From Dethiosulfovibrio salsuginis (lineage in GTDB: Bacteria; Synergistota; Synergistia; Synergistales; Dethiosulfovibrionaceae): 64,000 nucleotides of DNA. The translations under genes were made by a program, and so were the position numbers. The notes beneath the pieces were generated by a model. It saw only the letters and a program-made list of their open reading frames with translations. It was not told where the DNA came from and did no database searches. Below are positions 1 through 8,137 of this stretch, one piece after another. The stretch is from NCBI RefSeq assembly GCF_900177735.1, contig NZ_FXBB01000011.1:1-64000 (forward strand), written 5' to 3'. Position 1 is the first letter of the stretch; each line of letters begins with the position of its first letter.

Positions 1-166
1 CCATGTCTATGGCTCTCGATGGTCAGATTCTCTTCCTGGATGGGGCGACTGAATAGTTACGTTGGAGGTATAATCTCCATTCTAAGATGTAATTTATCCG
101 ACGTAGGTGGAAAATATTCCCTTACGAGATATGGCGCTAGCTAAAAATAACGTGAGGTGATCGTCT

Positions 167-886
167 GTGGGAAGGTTTTTTAGCAGGTCTTTTTTGTTGA
201 AGGTTTGTCTGCCGGTGGGCTTGGTCCTGGGGGTGATGGCGTTCAAGCCATCGAGGGATTGGGTAAAACAGGTCTTTTTGATGTTTCAGCTTTTGGACGT
301 AAACCTGATAAGGGGATATATCCTGTCCTTCGGTATATGGGCCCCTGTGATGTCATTTTTCCTCATGGTATTTCAGTCGGTGGTAGCTCCTCTCCCGGCG
401 TTTTTGATAACCTTCGCCAACGCAGGGCTCTTCGGGTGGTGGAAGGGGGCCATACTGTCCTGGTCCAGCGCCATGGCAGGGGCGGCCCTGTGTTTCTTTA
501 TCGCAAAATGGTACGGAAGAAAGCCGGTTGAGCGCCTGACATCCAAGGCGGGACTTGAGGGAGTGGACCGCTTCTTCGACCGTTACGGCAATTACGCGGT
601 TTTCATAACGAGGCTGCTTCCCTTCGTGTCCTTCGACATAGTTAGCTACGGCGCCGGGCTGACCTCCATGAGGTTCTGGCCATTTTTTCTGGCGACAGGA
701 TTGGGTCAGCTGCCGGCGACGATAGTCTACTCCTACGTGGGGGGAATGTTGACCGAGGGGACGAGAAAATTCGTCCTGGGCCTTTCCCTGCTTTTCGTTT
801 TAACCGCATTGGTCGCGCTGTGGAAGAAGATATATAGGGATCGCAGAGACCCGGAAAGCTGCGTCGATTTTTCTACTGGAAAATGA
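167..886 (+). CDS. TVP38/TMEM64 (VTT/DedA-like) family membrane protein
   Basis: A 239-residue polytopic membrane protein. The central part carries the VTT pattern: a re-entrant stretch around APLPAFLITFANAGLFGWW, then YGRKP, and RLLPFVSFDIVSYGAGLTSM followed by a final membrane span. Family members act in lipid scrambling or membrane homeostasis; the substrate here is unknown. The start is GTG at 167, with GAGGTGA at 154-160 giving a 6-base spacing. The gene is convergent with the Sec-rhodanese, the two stops being 6 bases apart. A second VTT protein lies at 8134-8796, so the two bracket the radical SAM/ABC/transferase cluster, which suggests a shared role. The two are related in pattern but are not near-identical duplicates. 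Confidence 0.85.
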   Translation: MGRFFSRSFLLKVCLPVGLVLGVMAFKPSRDWVKQVFLMFQLLDVNLIRGYILSFGIWAPVMSFFLMVFQSVVAPLPAFLITFANAGLFGWWKGAILSWSSAMAGAALCFFIAKWYGRKPVERLTSKAGLEGVDRFFDRYGNYAVFITRLLPFVSFDIVSYGAGLTSMRFWPFFLATGLGQLPATIVYSYVGGMLTEGTRKFVLGLSLLFVLTALVALWKKIYRDRRDPESCVDFSTGK

Positions 887-892
887 CCGAGG

Positions 893-1819
893 CTACTTTT
901 CCATGGGCATATCCTCGTTTCCACCCCACTCGTATATGGATCCCTCGTAGTTTCTGACTCGCTCAAAGCCGACGGCTCTGAGGACCGAGGTTACGTACCC
1001 CGATCTTATTCCCATCGTTCAGTAGACCGTGAAGGAATCCTCAGGTGTCAGGGCAAATCTATCCTTCATGATGGACCTGATCTCCTCAGGTGACCTGGGG
1101 CTGCCGTCTTTGTTCAGGATATCCAGCCACAACATCCATTTTGCCCCTGCTATGTGGCCTCCTCTGGGTTCCCCGGCGTTGGTGCTGCCGTCGAACTCCT
1201 TCTTCGTCCTGGTGTCTATGAGCAGCTCCACGCCGAGGGATTCATGCACCTGGTCCATCGTAGCGTACCATGAACGATCGTAATCGTGAAGGGTCAGGGC
1301 TCCCTCGTCGGAGGGAGAGGGCTTGGTGACCTCCCTCGTCAGCTCGTATCCTAACGAACTGTAGAGTGGCAATCCACCGTAGAGGAGCTTTACGTTCTTC
1401 ATACCGGCCATCCTAAGCTGCCAGAAGTTACGCCCGTCCGCCCCTGGCCCCTTGAACATGTCGGAGTAGAGCACGACGATAGAGTCATCGTTGATGCCGA
1501 GCTCCCTCAGTTTGGGCCCGAGCTCTTCGATAGGCAGAGACGTCCCCCATCCCGGGTCACCGGGCTTTCCCACCGTTTTGGAGAAGAAGTGGAAGCCGAC
1601 GTGAACCGCCCCTGGGATGTGTCCCTTACCGTATACCTTGGGGTTGTTCCCGTCCAGAAGGACTAACTTGGGATCCCCCAGCATGGAGTGAAGCTTCTGG
1701 GGCGTTATGAAGTACTCGGGATGAAGAAAACCGGATAGGTCCGGCTCCTCGGCCCAAGCCGCCACAGATATGACCAGCACGAACATGGCAAGCCACGTTC
1801 GCATCAAGACATGTTTCAT
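893..1819 (-). CDS. Exported tandem rhodanese with selenocysteine at the catalytic position (in-frame TGA at 1019-1021)
   Basis: Thiosulfate/3-mercaptopyruvate sulfurtransferase family with two rhodanese domains (about residues 40-155 and 195-300) behind a signal peptide (MKHVLMRTW..., likely cleavage after AWA, residue 23). A plain ORF stops at TGA 1021-1019, right after SFTVY. Reading TGA as selenocysteine (residue 267) gives U-T-M-G-I-R-S, matching the rhodanese active loop C-x-x-G-x-R with Sec in place of the catalytic Cys, and continues to a normal C-terminus (YVTSVLRAVGFERVRNYEG..., W-G-G, ending MPMEK) at TAG 895-893. Total length is 308 residues, usual for tandem rhodaneses. The first domain has YSD where Cys would be and is probably inactive, also usual. 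The start is ATG 1819, with AAAGGAG 9 bases upstream; ATG 1840 is a weaker choice. A hairpin behind the TGA is listed separately. Most pipelines would truncate the gene at 1019. Confidence 0.9.
983..1005 (-). promoter_or_regulatory. SECIS-like hairpin downstream of the selenocysteine TGA
   Basis: On the minus strand, 13 bases after TGA (1021-1019), GATCGGGGT (1005-997) pairs with ACCTCGGTC (991-983): nine pairs including two G-U. The 5-base loop is ACGTA. Known bacterial SECIS elements lie inside the coding sequence just after UGA, with a small apical loop containing G about 16-37 bases from the UGA. This one has its loop 22-26 bases after the TGA and contains a G. The pairing is seen in the sequence; binding of SelB is inferred. 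Confidence 0.75.
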
Positions 1820-1920
1820 TAAAAAAAACTCCTTTCGCATGAAAATAAAATTACAATACGACCCCTACGAATGGATATTATACACACTATGACTAACGGT
1901 GACTAGAGCTATGAAGTTGA

Positions 1921-3042
1921 TTGGGGGCGATCCACCTGAAACTGAACGAGACTGAGCTGTCAAAGCTGCGGCTTTTTGCGGATAGGTGCGTCGATTGCGG
2001 CCTGTGCCTGAAGGGATGCACGATGTCCGACGAGTTGAGAGACGGTCCTAAAAACGTCATATCCCGCTTCCTGACGGAAGGCACCATCGACGACGACTGG
2101 GCCTTTAGGTGCTCACTATGCGGTTACTGTTCAACCGTCTGCCCCACAGGAGCGGACCTGAGATCGGTCATGATCGCGCTCAGGGAGGCATCCTGCAAAA
2201 AGCCTCCGCTCAGAATGAAAAAGATTTTCGCAGGAGTCCTTCTCTTCCAGTTCATGGCGACATGGAGATATATGGGAACGCCTCCGGTGTTTCCTAAAAA
2301 AAGGGGCAAAAGACTGTTTTTTCCCGGCTGCGCCATGGCATCCTCCGACCCGGAGTTAGCCCTCAAGACGTGGAGGGCGTTGATATCCATGGACCCCGAC
2401 ATGGGGATCATGGTGGATTGCTGTGGAACCCCTGCTTCGTCCCTAGGACGAAGGGACATCTTCGAGAGGATAAGGGGCAGGCTCGAAAAAACCCTGACCG
2501 TCTGGGGAGTGGAGGAGATCATCGTGGCCTGTCCCAACTGTCTGAAGGCCCTATCGTCCCTCCCAGTGAAGGTGACCCCTGTGTGGGGATACCTGGAAAA
2601 TACCATATCCGGCTTACAGGCCCTAGAGGGCAAGGAAGCCATGTTTCACGCTCCATGTCCTCTTAGGGACGAGAACAGGGAGTTGGCCGAGGTCGAACGG
2701 TTGGCCAGGACCCTGTTCCCCTCCATACGCACAAAACCCTACGGAGCTAACGGCGGGATGTGTTGCGGAGCCGGAGGAATGGTCCCTATCGTGCATCCTA
2801 AAACGTTCTCCGATTGGTCCAGGAGGATCTCCGATTACAGGAAGGACGGGGAGATCGTCCTGTGCTGCTGCCAGAGCTGCGTCGACGCCATGGGAGGACG
2901 GGATGCCGACGTGATCCACCTCCTGAGAGCAATGCTCGGTGGGGAGGCTCCCCCACCTCCGACGAGCCTCGGCAGGTGGATCAACCGCAGAAAACTGAGA
3001 AGGGCCATATTAGGCAAACAAAATTGGAGGGGTTCTTTATGA
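1921..3042 (+). CDS. HdrD/GlpC-like (Fe-S)-binding protein with two ferredoxin clusters and two CCG domains
   Basis: A 373-residue predicted electron-transfer protein. Two 4Fe-4S motifs stand at C23-x2-C26-x2-C29-x3-C33 and C64-x2-C67-x2-C70-x3-C74. Two cysteine-rich CCG domains follow, with DCCGTPASSLGRR plus ACPNC, and MCCGAGGM plus CCCQSC. This matches the HdrB/HdrD, GlpC and LutA group, which pass electrons or act on thiol/disulfide or hydroxy-acid substrates. It starts 102 bases from the divergent Sec-rhodanese. Its TGA overlaps the ATG of the radical SAM gene (ATGA at 3039-3042), so the two are translationally coupled. The TTG start at 1921 has no strong ribosome binding site and is uncertain. 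It may supply electrons to the radical SAM enzyme; that is inference. Confidence 0.85.
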   Translation: MGAIHLKLNETELSKLRLFADRCVDCGLCLKGCTMSDELRDGPKNVISRFLTEGTIDDDWAFRCSLCGYCSTVCPTGADLRSVMIALREASCKKPPLRMKKIFAGVLLFQFMATWRYMGTPPVFPKKRGKRLFFPGCAMASSDPELALKTWRALISMDPDMGIMVDCCGTPASSLGRRDIFERIRGRLEKTLTVWGVEEIIVACPNCLKALSSLPVKVTPVWGYLENTISGLQALEGKEAMFHAPCPLRDENRELAEVERLARTLFPSIRTKPYGANGGMCCGAGGMVPIVHPKTFSDWSRRISDYRKDGEIVLCCCQSCVDAMGGRDADVIHLLRAMLGGEAPPPPTSLGRWINRRKLRRAILGKQNWRGSL

Positions 3043-4037
3043 CTTGGAAGATAGACGTCAAAACAGGGGAAATACTGAAAAAAGGCTCAGATGGGTCGAG
3101 CATAGACAGAGATGAGGCCCTTTATCTCATGGCTCTCCCGTTGGGCTCGAAGGAGACCTACGGCCTCATGGAGGCCGCCGATTACCTCTCCAGGGAGACG
3201 TTCCAGAATAAGGGGGAGAGACACTTTCACATAGGGCTGAACGTGGCGCCCTGTCCTCTCAACTGTAGCTTTTGCTCTTTGACCGTAAAGGCGGGGATAT
3301 TCAAGGACTCCATCGACTTCTCCGACGATCAGATACTGGAATGGGCCAGATACGGTGAGTCTCAAAAGGCCGACTCGCTCAACCTCATGACGACGGGGAA
3401 CTTTCCCATGGAGCGGCTTTTACACGTCGGCAGGATGCTGAGGGACAAGGTGAACGTGCCCCTTGTGGCAAACACCAGGGACATAAACCACGAGGAGGGC
3501 GAGGCCCTGCTCGACGCCGGTTTCGTCGGGGCCTATCACGCTGTAAGGCTGGGGGAGGGCAGGGACACCCCTCTGAAAAGAGACAAGAGGATCGAGACGA
3601 TAAAGGTGTTCAGGGACGTGGGGCTCAAATGGATGAACTGCGTGGAGCCGGTGGGGCCTGAGCACGAGGCGGAGGAGATAGTGGACCTCATGTTCCTCGC
3701 CAGGGAATACGGGGCCACCTACAGCGGGGTGATGAGGCGGGTCAACTTCCCTGGCTCCCCTATGGAAAAGTTCGGAATGATAACCGAGCGAGAGATGGCC
3801 AGGATGGTGGCGGTGTCCCGACTGGTGATGGGGACGGTTCCCAAAGCCCACTGCACCCACGAGCCCAACTCCCTTTCCCTGATCGCCGGGGCCAACCTGC
3901 TCTTCCCTGAGGTTGGCTCCAGCCCCAGAGACGGCGAGGCTGACACCGCCAAGGGAAGAGGCAACACCGTCGAAAGCTGCGACAAAATACACATAGAGAC
4001 CTGCTGGGACCCGGACAAAAGGTCAAACTGTTTCTAG
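3039..4037 (+). CDS. BioB/HydE-like radical SAM enzyme
   Basis: A 332-residue radical SAM protein with the cluster motif C72-x3-C76-x2-C79 (PCPLNCSFCS). The layout resembles the biotin synthase/HydE/PylB (BATS-domain) group: a barrel followed by a C-terminal part with SLSLIAGANLLFPEVGSS and PRDGEADTAKGRG. Extra cysteines near the end (CTHEP, ESCDKIH, ETCWDP, SNCF) may bind a second cluster or metal. The start is ATG 3039, overlapping the preceding stop. It is not biotin synthase by context, because no other bio genes are nearby. The substrate is unknown. It probably acts with the CCG protein and the downstream transporter, although repeat copy A (4048-4281) lies between them. Confidence 0.85.
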   Translation: MTWKIDVKTGEILKKGSDGSSIDRDEALYLMALPLGSKETYGLMEAADYLSRETFQNKGERHFHIGLNVAPCPLNCSFCSLTVKAGIFKDSIDFSDDQILEWARYGESQKADSLNLMTTGNFPMERLLHVGRMLRDKVNVPLVANTRDINHEEGEALLDAGFVGAYHAVRLGEGRDTPLKRDKRIETIKVFRDVGLKWMNCVEPVGPEHEAEEIVDLMFLAREYGATYSGVMRRVNFPGSPMEKFGMITEREMARMVAVSRLVMGTVPKAHCTHEPNSLSLIAGANLLFPEVGSSPRDGEADTAKGRGNTVESCDKIHIETCWDPDKRSNCF

Positions 4038-4047
4038 CAGTAACCGC

Positions 4048-4281
4048 AAACTCACCTTTGAGTCCCCTCGGAGAGACCGTTCCGACGGCGCCCTGTCTCG
4101 CCCGGACGTATACTCGACCTGCCTGTTCCGTACGAACCGCCTCGGAGGGCACGTCCTGTGCCCCCTCGGCTTGGGGCGACGTCCTGTCGCCCCATTCATA
4201 CTACACGACGGCAGGTCGAGTATACGGGCTCGAATGGGCTTCGTCGGAACGATCTCTCCGAGGATCAGAGTTTTAGAAGTT
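4048..4281 (+). repeat. Palindromic intergenic repeat, copy A (near full length)
   Basis: About 234 bp. The outer stem is CCTCGGAGAGACCGTTCCG at the left and CGGAACGATCTCTCCGAGG at the right. Inside it, GTATACTCGACCTGCC pairs with GGCAGGTCGAGTATAC. The centre has two hairpins, GGGCACGTCCTGTGCCC and GGGGCGACGTCCTGTCGCCCC. The far-left arm (CCTCTAAAAACTC in other copies) is degenerate here. The copy sits between the radical SAM gene and the solute-binding protein gene. It holds open frames but no credible gene. Confidence 0.9.
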
Positions 4282-4320
4282 CCCCTAATAGAAAGTAAAA
4301 AACCGAAAGGACGTGGCTGT

Positions 4321-5256
4321 GTGAAAAAGATCATCGCTTTAGGCTTGCTATGTCTCTGTCTGATCTCGCCTGCGTTCGCCGAAAGACCTGTCAAGGTGGG
4401 CACCTGGAAGACCGCCCAGACGATCCAGCCCTTTTTCTACGGCGACTACACGTCGAGGGACATCGAGATCCTCTCCTTCACAAACCCGGCGGACCAGAAG
4501 ACCGCCCTTTTGGCTGGAAACCTGAGCATGTGCGGTACGACCCTGGCCCACGCTATACACTCGGCCTCCCAGGGACAACCGGTGGTTCTGGTGGCGTCGC
4601 TTTGCAACCGATGTTCCGCCCTGGTTGTGAGAAAAGACGGCCCCGTAGAGAAGGTCTCCGATCTAAAGGGCAAAAAGATAGGCTACGTGCCTGGAACCAT
4701 GCACGAGATCCTGCTGCGGGAGACCTTATCCCGAAACGGTCTGTCCCCCGACAGGGACGTGACCCTGGTCAGAATAGACTTCTTCGACATGGGAACGGCT
4801 CTGGCAAGAGGCAGCATAGACGGCTTTTTGTCCGGCGAGCCCTTCCCCACCATAGCCGTTACCGAGGGATACGGAAGGATACTGTCCTACCCCTACTACG
4901 ACGACAGCGTGGGAACCATAAACGCAGGAATGCTGGTGACAGAGGAGACCGTAAGGGAGAATCCCGAGCTGGTACTGGACCTGGTGAGGGGCCACGCTAT
5001 GGCGACGGAGAGCCTAAAGGCCAACCTCGATCTGTGGTTTAAAAAGGCCGTCTCTTTCGGGACCGAGAGGTCGGTTATGGAGGAGGCTTCCTCCAACATA
5101 GAGCTCTCCTGGGATATGGACGAGGCCTTCGTGAAGAGGGCTAAGGCCCTCGGTGCAAGGATGGAGGCCCTGGGGGTCATAGACCGTCAGCCGGACTACG
5201 AAAGGCTCTTCGACCTCTCCTTCGTCAAAAAGGTCAAAGAGGAGAGGGGACTTTGA
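4321..5256 (+). CDS. ABC transporter solute-binding protein, NitT/TauT (SsuA/TauA-like) type
   Basis: A 311-residue periplasmic binding protein with signal peptide MKKIIALGLLCLCLISPAFA. The mature part begins RPVKVGTWKTAQTIQPFF and contains the class II features of nitrate/taurine/sulfonate binders (LKGKKIGYVPGTMHEILL, DGFLSGEPFPTIA). The start is GTG 4321, with AAAGG about 10 bases upstream; an open frame reaching back into the repeat is an artefact. It overlaps the permease gene by 4 bases. The substrate could be a sulfonate, an amine or a precursor related to the adjacent radical SAM enzyme; this cannot be told from the sequence. Confidence 0.85.
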   Translation: MKKIIALGLLCLCLISPAFAERPVKVGTWKTAQTIQPFFYGDYTSRDIEILSFTNPADQKTALLAGNLSMCGTTLAHAIHSASQGQPVVLVASLCNRCSALVVRKDGPVEKVSDLKGKKIGYVPGTMHEILLRETLSRNGLSPDRDVTLVRIDFFDMGTALARGSIDGFLSGEPFPTIAVTEGYGRILSYPYYDDSVGTINAGMLVTEETVRENPELVLDLVRGHAMATESLKANLDLWFKKAVSFGTERSVMEEASSNIELSWDMDEAFVKRAKALGARMEALGVIDRQPDYERLFDLSFVKKVKEERGL

Positions 5257-6035
5257 GGGGAAAGCACCTGTTACTTCCCTGGATAATACCTATCGGCCTT
5301 ATATCTGTGTGGTTATGGGCCAGTCGCACCGGGATTGTCCCCACCTATCTCCTGCCCGACCCGGCTCAGATAGGGAGGTCGGCCTGGACCTACATCTTCG
5401 GCGAGATCGGAAGCGCCCCTTATGCCGGAAGGTTCCATGGCGACCTATGGGCCAGCTCTGTCCGGGTGATCGGGGGATTCGCCCTGGCAGTCGCCCTGGG
5501 CATTCCACTGGGGGTGGTGTCCGGCAGGGTCCCTGCTGTGAGGAGCCTGCTGGGGACAACTATAAACGGCCTTCGATCGGTGCCGGGGATAAGCTGGCTC
5601 CCTCTGGCTATGGTGTGGTTCGGAGTCGGAGTTAAGACCACCGTCTTTCTGGTGGCCCTGGCGTCGTTCTTCCCTATATACCTTAACACCGCCATCGGGG
5701 CCAGAAACGTCGACTTCATCCTGTACCAGGCCGGAGCCACCATGGGAATCGGCAGATTTAGGGGGGTCTACGATATTCTCCTTCCAGCGGCAATGCCTCA
5801 GATACTGAGCGGCCTGAGGCTGGGGCTCGGGACGTCCTGGGCCTATCTGGTCCTGGGAGAGCTGACAGGGGTCCCCTTCGGCCTCGGCGCTTTGATAATG
5901 GACGCCAGGATGATGGGAAGGATAGACATGATAATAGTCGGCATAGTGGCTATAGCTGTCATGGGAAGGGTCAGCGACCTTCTTTTGACCCAGACTATGA
6001 AGTTTTGTTTTAAATCGGCGAGGCGGATGGCATGA
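5253..6035 (+). CDS. ABC transporter permease, NitT/TauT (SsuC/TauC-like) type
   Basis: A 260-residue inner-membrane permease with about six spans. The cytoplasmic coupling loop reads ATMGIGRFRGVYDILLPAAMPQ, close to the EAA motif of sulfonate/taurine permeases, and is preceded by the conserved PGISWLPLAMVWFG. The start is TTG 5253, overlapping the TGA of the binding protein, with GGAGAGGGG just upstream. The downstream ATPase starts at an ATGA overlap at 6032-6035, so the three genes form one translationally coupled unit. Confidence 0.85.
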   Translation: MRGKHLLLPWIIPIGLISVWLWASRTGIVPTYLLPDPAQIGRSAWTYIFGEIGSAPYAGRFHGDLWASSVRVIGGFALAVALGIPLGVVSGRVPAVRSLLGTTINGLRSVPGISWLPLAMVWFGVGVKTTVFLVALASFFPIYLNTAIGARNVDFILYQAGATMGIGRFRGVYDILLPAAMPQILSGLRLGLGTSWAYLVLGELTGVPFGLGALIMDARMMGRIDMIIVGIVAIAVMGRVSDLLLTQTMKFCFKSARRMA

Positions 6036-6769
6036 GTTTAGGGCTGAACCCATCGCCACCGACCCTGTCGGTCAAAGGCATCAGCAAGGGCTTTTCGGAG
6101 AAAGGCGGAGAGCTCCAGGTCCTCTCGGACGTCACCTTCGAGATCGAGAGGGGGGAGCTGGTCTGCGTCCTTGGGCCAAGCGGATGCGGCAAGAGCACTC
6201 TGCTCAAGATCGTGGCTGGGCTGGAGGCTCCCGACGAGGGGACCGTGGAGGTGGATGGCAGGGCGGTATCGACCCCGGGGAGCGACAGGTGCGTGGTGTT
6301 CCAGGAGGACGCCCTCTTTCCCTGGCTGACGGTCTCGGAGAACGTGGCCTTCGGAGCGAGAGGAAGGATGTCAAAGTCGGAGCTGAAGTCGGAGGTCGAC
6401 GGCTATCTGGATATGACCGGACTATCCCGCTTCGCCGACTACCTTCCCAGGGAGATTTCCGGCGGCATGAGACAGAGGGTCGCCCTCGCCAGGGTCCTAA
6501 TACTGAAGCCCAAGGTTTTGCTGATGGACGAGCCATTCGGGGCGCTGGACGCACAGTCCAGGGAGGCCATGCAACGGCTGTTGCTGTCCATCGTAAAGGA
6601 CCTCTCCCACACGGTGATGTTCATAACCCACGATGTGGCAGAGGCGGTGGCAATAGCCGATAGGGTTATAGTCATGGACAGGTCGCCGGGCAGGATAAGC
6701 TCCATCGTAACGGTGGAGGACCAGGCCGAGACCCACTCCAGGCTGAGGGCAATTATGCATAGCCTGTAG
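6032..6769 (+). CDS. ABC transporter ATP-binding protein, NitT/TauT (SsuB/TauB-like) type
   Basis: A 245-residue ATPase with Walker A GPSGCGKST, Q-loop VVFQEDALFPWL, signature ISGGMRQR, Walker B VLLMDEPFGALD and switch His in FITHDVAEA. The FPWLTV Q-loop and the partners are typical of nitrate/sulfonate/taurine importers. It energises uptake through the adjacent permease. The gap to the transferase gene is short, and the ribosome binding site GAGAGGA at 6777-6783 lies in it, so the cluster probably continues as one transcript. Confidence 0.9.
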   Translation: MSLGLNPSPPTLSVKGISKGFSEKGGELQVLSDVTFEIERGELVCVLGPSGCGKSTLLKIVAGLEAPDEGTVEVDGRAVSTPGSDRCVVFQEDALFPWLTVSENVAFGARGRMSKSELKSEVDGYLDMTGLSRFADYLPREISGGMRQRVALARVLILKPKVLLMDEPFGALDAQSREAMQRLLLSIVKDLSHTVMFITHDVAEAVAIADRVIVMDRSPGRISSIVTVEDQAETHSRLRAIMHSL

Positions 6770-6793
6770 CCCCCTTGAGAGGAAGTGTTTTTA

Positions 6794-8137
6794 ATGGACA
6801 GGGTGATAGTGTTCGTCAAATGGCCCGAGCCGGGCAGGGCGAAAACCAGGCTGATTCCAGCTCTGGGGCCTCAAGGTGCCGCCGAGCTGCACGATAAAAT
6901 GGCCAGGAGGACCCTTTCTTCCGTGAGGCGAGGAGCCAAAAGGGCAGGTTGTTCGGTGGAGGTCCGATCCACCGGCGCGGTGACAGAGCGATTTCGAGGT
7001 TGGCTTGGAGACGACCTCTCTGTCGTGGACCAGGGCGACGGCGACCTAGGGGACCGAATGGCTCTGTCGGTATCCGACTCCCTCGATGGAGGGATAAAAA
7101 AGGTGCTTCTCCTGGGGACCGACTGCCCCGACCTGGATCCCTCTTTTATACATCACGCCATGGGCCTTCTCGAAGGCCATCCGGTCGTAATGGGCCCAGC
7201 ATCCGACGGAGGGTACTACTGTCTGGGAATAGATCTATCCAAGGTGGGGGAGAGGGCTTTAGGGCTGTTCCGTGGCGTTCCCTGGAGCTCCAGCGCGACA
7301 GGAGAGGCCACATTGGATAGGGCTCGCTCTCTAGGGTTGAAGGTGGCCAGGCTTCCTGTCCTCAGCGACGTGGACAGGCCCGAGGACCTTCCCGTGTGGG
7401 ATAGGGCTTGCCAAAAGATATCGGTGATTATCCCCACCCTGAACGAAAGGGACGGCATATCGATGTGCATAAGGTCCGCCCTGGGTGCCCAGGACGTGGA
7501 GGTCATAGTATCCGACGGAGGCAGCACCGACGGGACCATCGAGGTCGCCGAGAGCTATGGGGCCAAGGTGGTCCGTTCCCCTAAGGGCAGGGCCGCCCAG
7601 ATGAACGCTGGAGCCAAGGTGGCGTCGGGGGATATCCTGCTGTTTCTCCACGGCGACAGTATCCTTCCATGGGGTTACGGGAGGTTGGTTCGGGAGGCTC
7701 TGAGCGACAAAAAACTGTCCCTAGGGGCCTTTTCTCTCAAAATAGGCCTGGCCGGAGAGCTGAATGACCCCGAGTTTCGCTCGTCGATGGACATGATCTC
7801 ATTCTGGGCCAACGTCAGGTCGAGGTGGCTGTCCCTGCCCTACGGGGATCAGGGTTTTTTCATGGGGAAATCCCTCTTTCACCGTCTAGGGGGCTTCCCA
7901 GAGATGCCCCTTCTCGAGGACGTGAGCCTGGTCAGATCGGCGTCGAAGGTCGGCAGGATAGGGACCATTTCGGCGACGATCCGCACCTCCTCCCGTCGCT
8001 GGCGAAAACTGGGCGCGGCTAGGACGTCGATCCGCAACTCGATGATAATGCTAGCCTGGGCGATAGGGGTATCCCCAACTACATTGGCTGGGTGGTATAG
8101 GGCGGATAAACCGAGAAAAGGGGGAGTTTCGTCTTGA
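6794..8137 (+). CDS. Fused transferase: CofC-like (TIGR04282-type) domain plus family 2 glycosyltransferase (TIGR04283-type) domain
   Basis: A 447-residue protein. The first half (about 1-205: VFVKWPEPGRAKTRLIPALG, LGTDCPDL, GPASDGGYYCLG) resembles DUF2064/CofC-like nucleotidyltransferases. The second half (about 210-447: ISVIIPTLNERDGI, VSDGGSTDGT, GRAAQMNAGA, DILLFLHGDS) is a GT2 glycosyltransferase. These two families are named transferase 1 and transferase 2, rSAM/selenodomain-associated, and usually occur as neighbours; here they are one chain. The start is ATG 6794, 10 bases after GAGAGGA; GTG 6785 is too close to that site. It ends overlapping the VTT gene (TTGA at 8134-8137). The likely role is attaching an activated sugar or a similar group to the cluster product. 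Confidence 0.85.
   Translation: MDRVIVFVKWPEPGRAKTRLIPALGPQGAAELHDKMARRTLSSVRRGAKRAGCSVEVRSTGAVTERFRGWLGDDLSVVDQGDGDLGDRMALSVSDSLDGGIKKVLLLGTDCPDLDPSFIHHAMGLLEGHPVVMGPASDGGYYCLGIDLSKVGERALGLFRGVPWSSSATGEATLDRARSLGLKVARLPVLSDVDRPEDLPVWDRACQKISVIIPTLNERDGISMCIRSALGAQDVEVIVSDGGSTDGTIEVAESYGAKVVRSPKGRAAQMNAGAKVASGDILLFLHGDSILPWGYGRLVREALSDKKLSLGAFSLKIGLAGELNDPEFRSSMDMISFWANVRSRWLSLPYGDQGFFMGKSLFHRLGGFPEMPLLEDVSLVRSASKVGRIGTISATIRTSSRRWRKLGAARTSIRNSMIMLAWAIGVSPTTLAGWYRADKPRKGGVSS

Noticed and set aside
1-56. Possible C-terminal tail of an upstream gene ending in TAG at 54-56
   Set aside because: Only 17 codons are visible, another frame is open as well, and nothing recognisable is encoded, so no feature is claimed.
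1019-1840. Rhodanese gene ending at TGA 1019-1021, or a pseudogene broken by a nonsense mutation
   Set aside because: The TGA replaces exactly the catalytic Cys codon, the sequence behind it is conserved rhodanese up to a natural stop, and a SECIS-like hairpin is in place. A random nonsense mutation would not be expected at this codon with intact downstream sequence.
4058-4276. Open frames inside the repeats with similar peptides (GETVPxAPC...YTRPACSVRTASEGTSC...) in copies A, B, D and G
   Set aside because: The similarity follows the DNA repeat, the frames have no consistent ribosome binding site, and their ends differ between copies. They are best explained by the palindromic repeat, not by protein selection.
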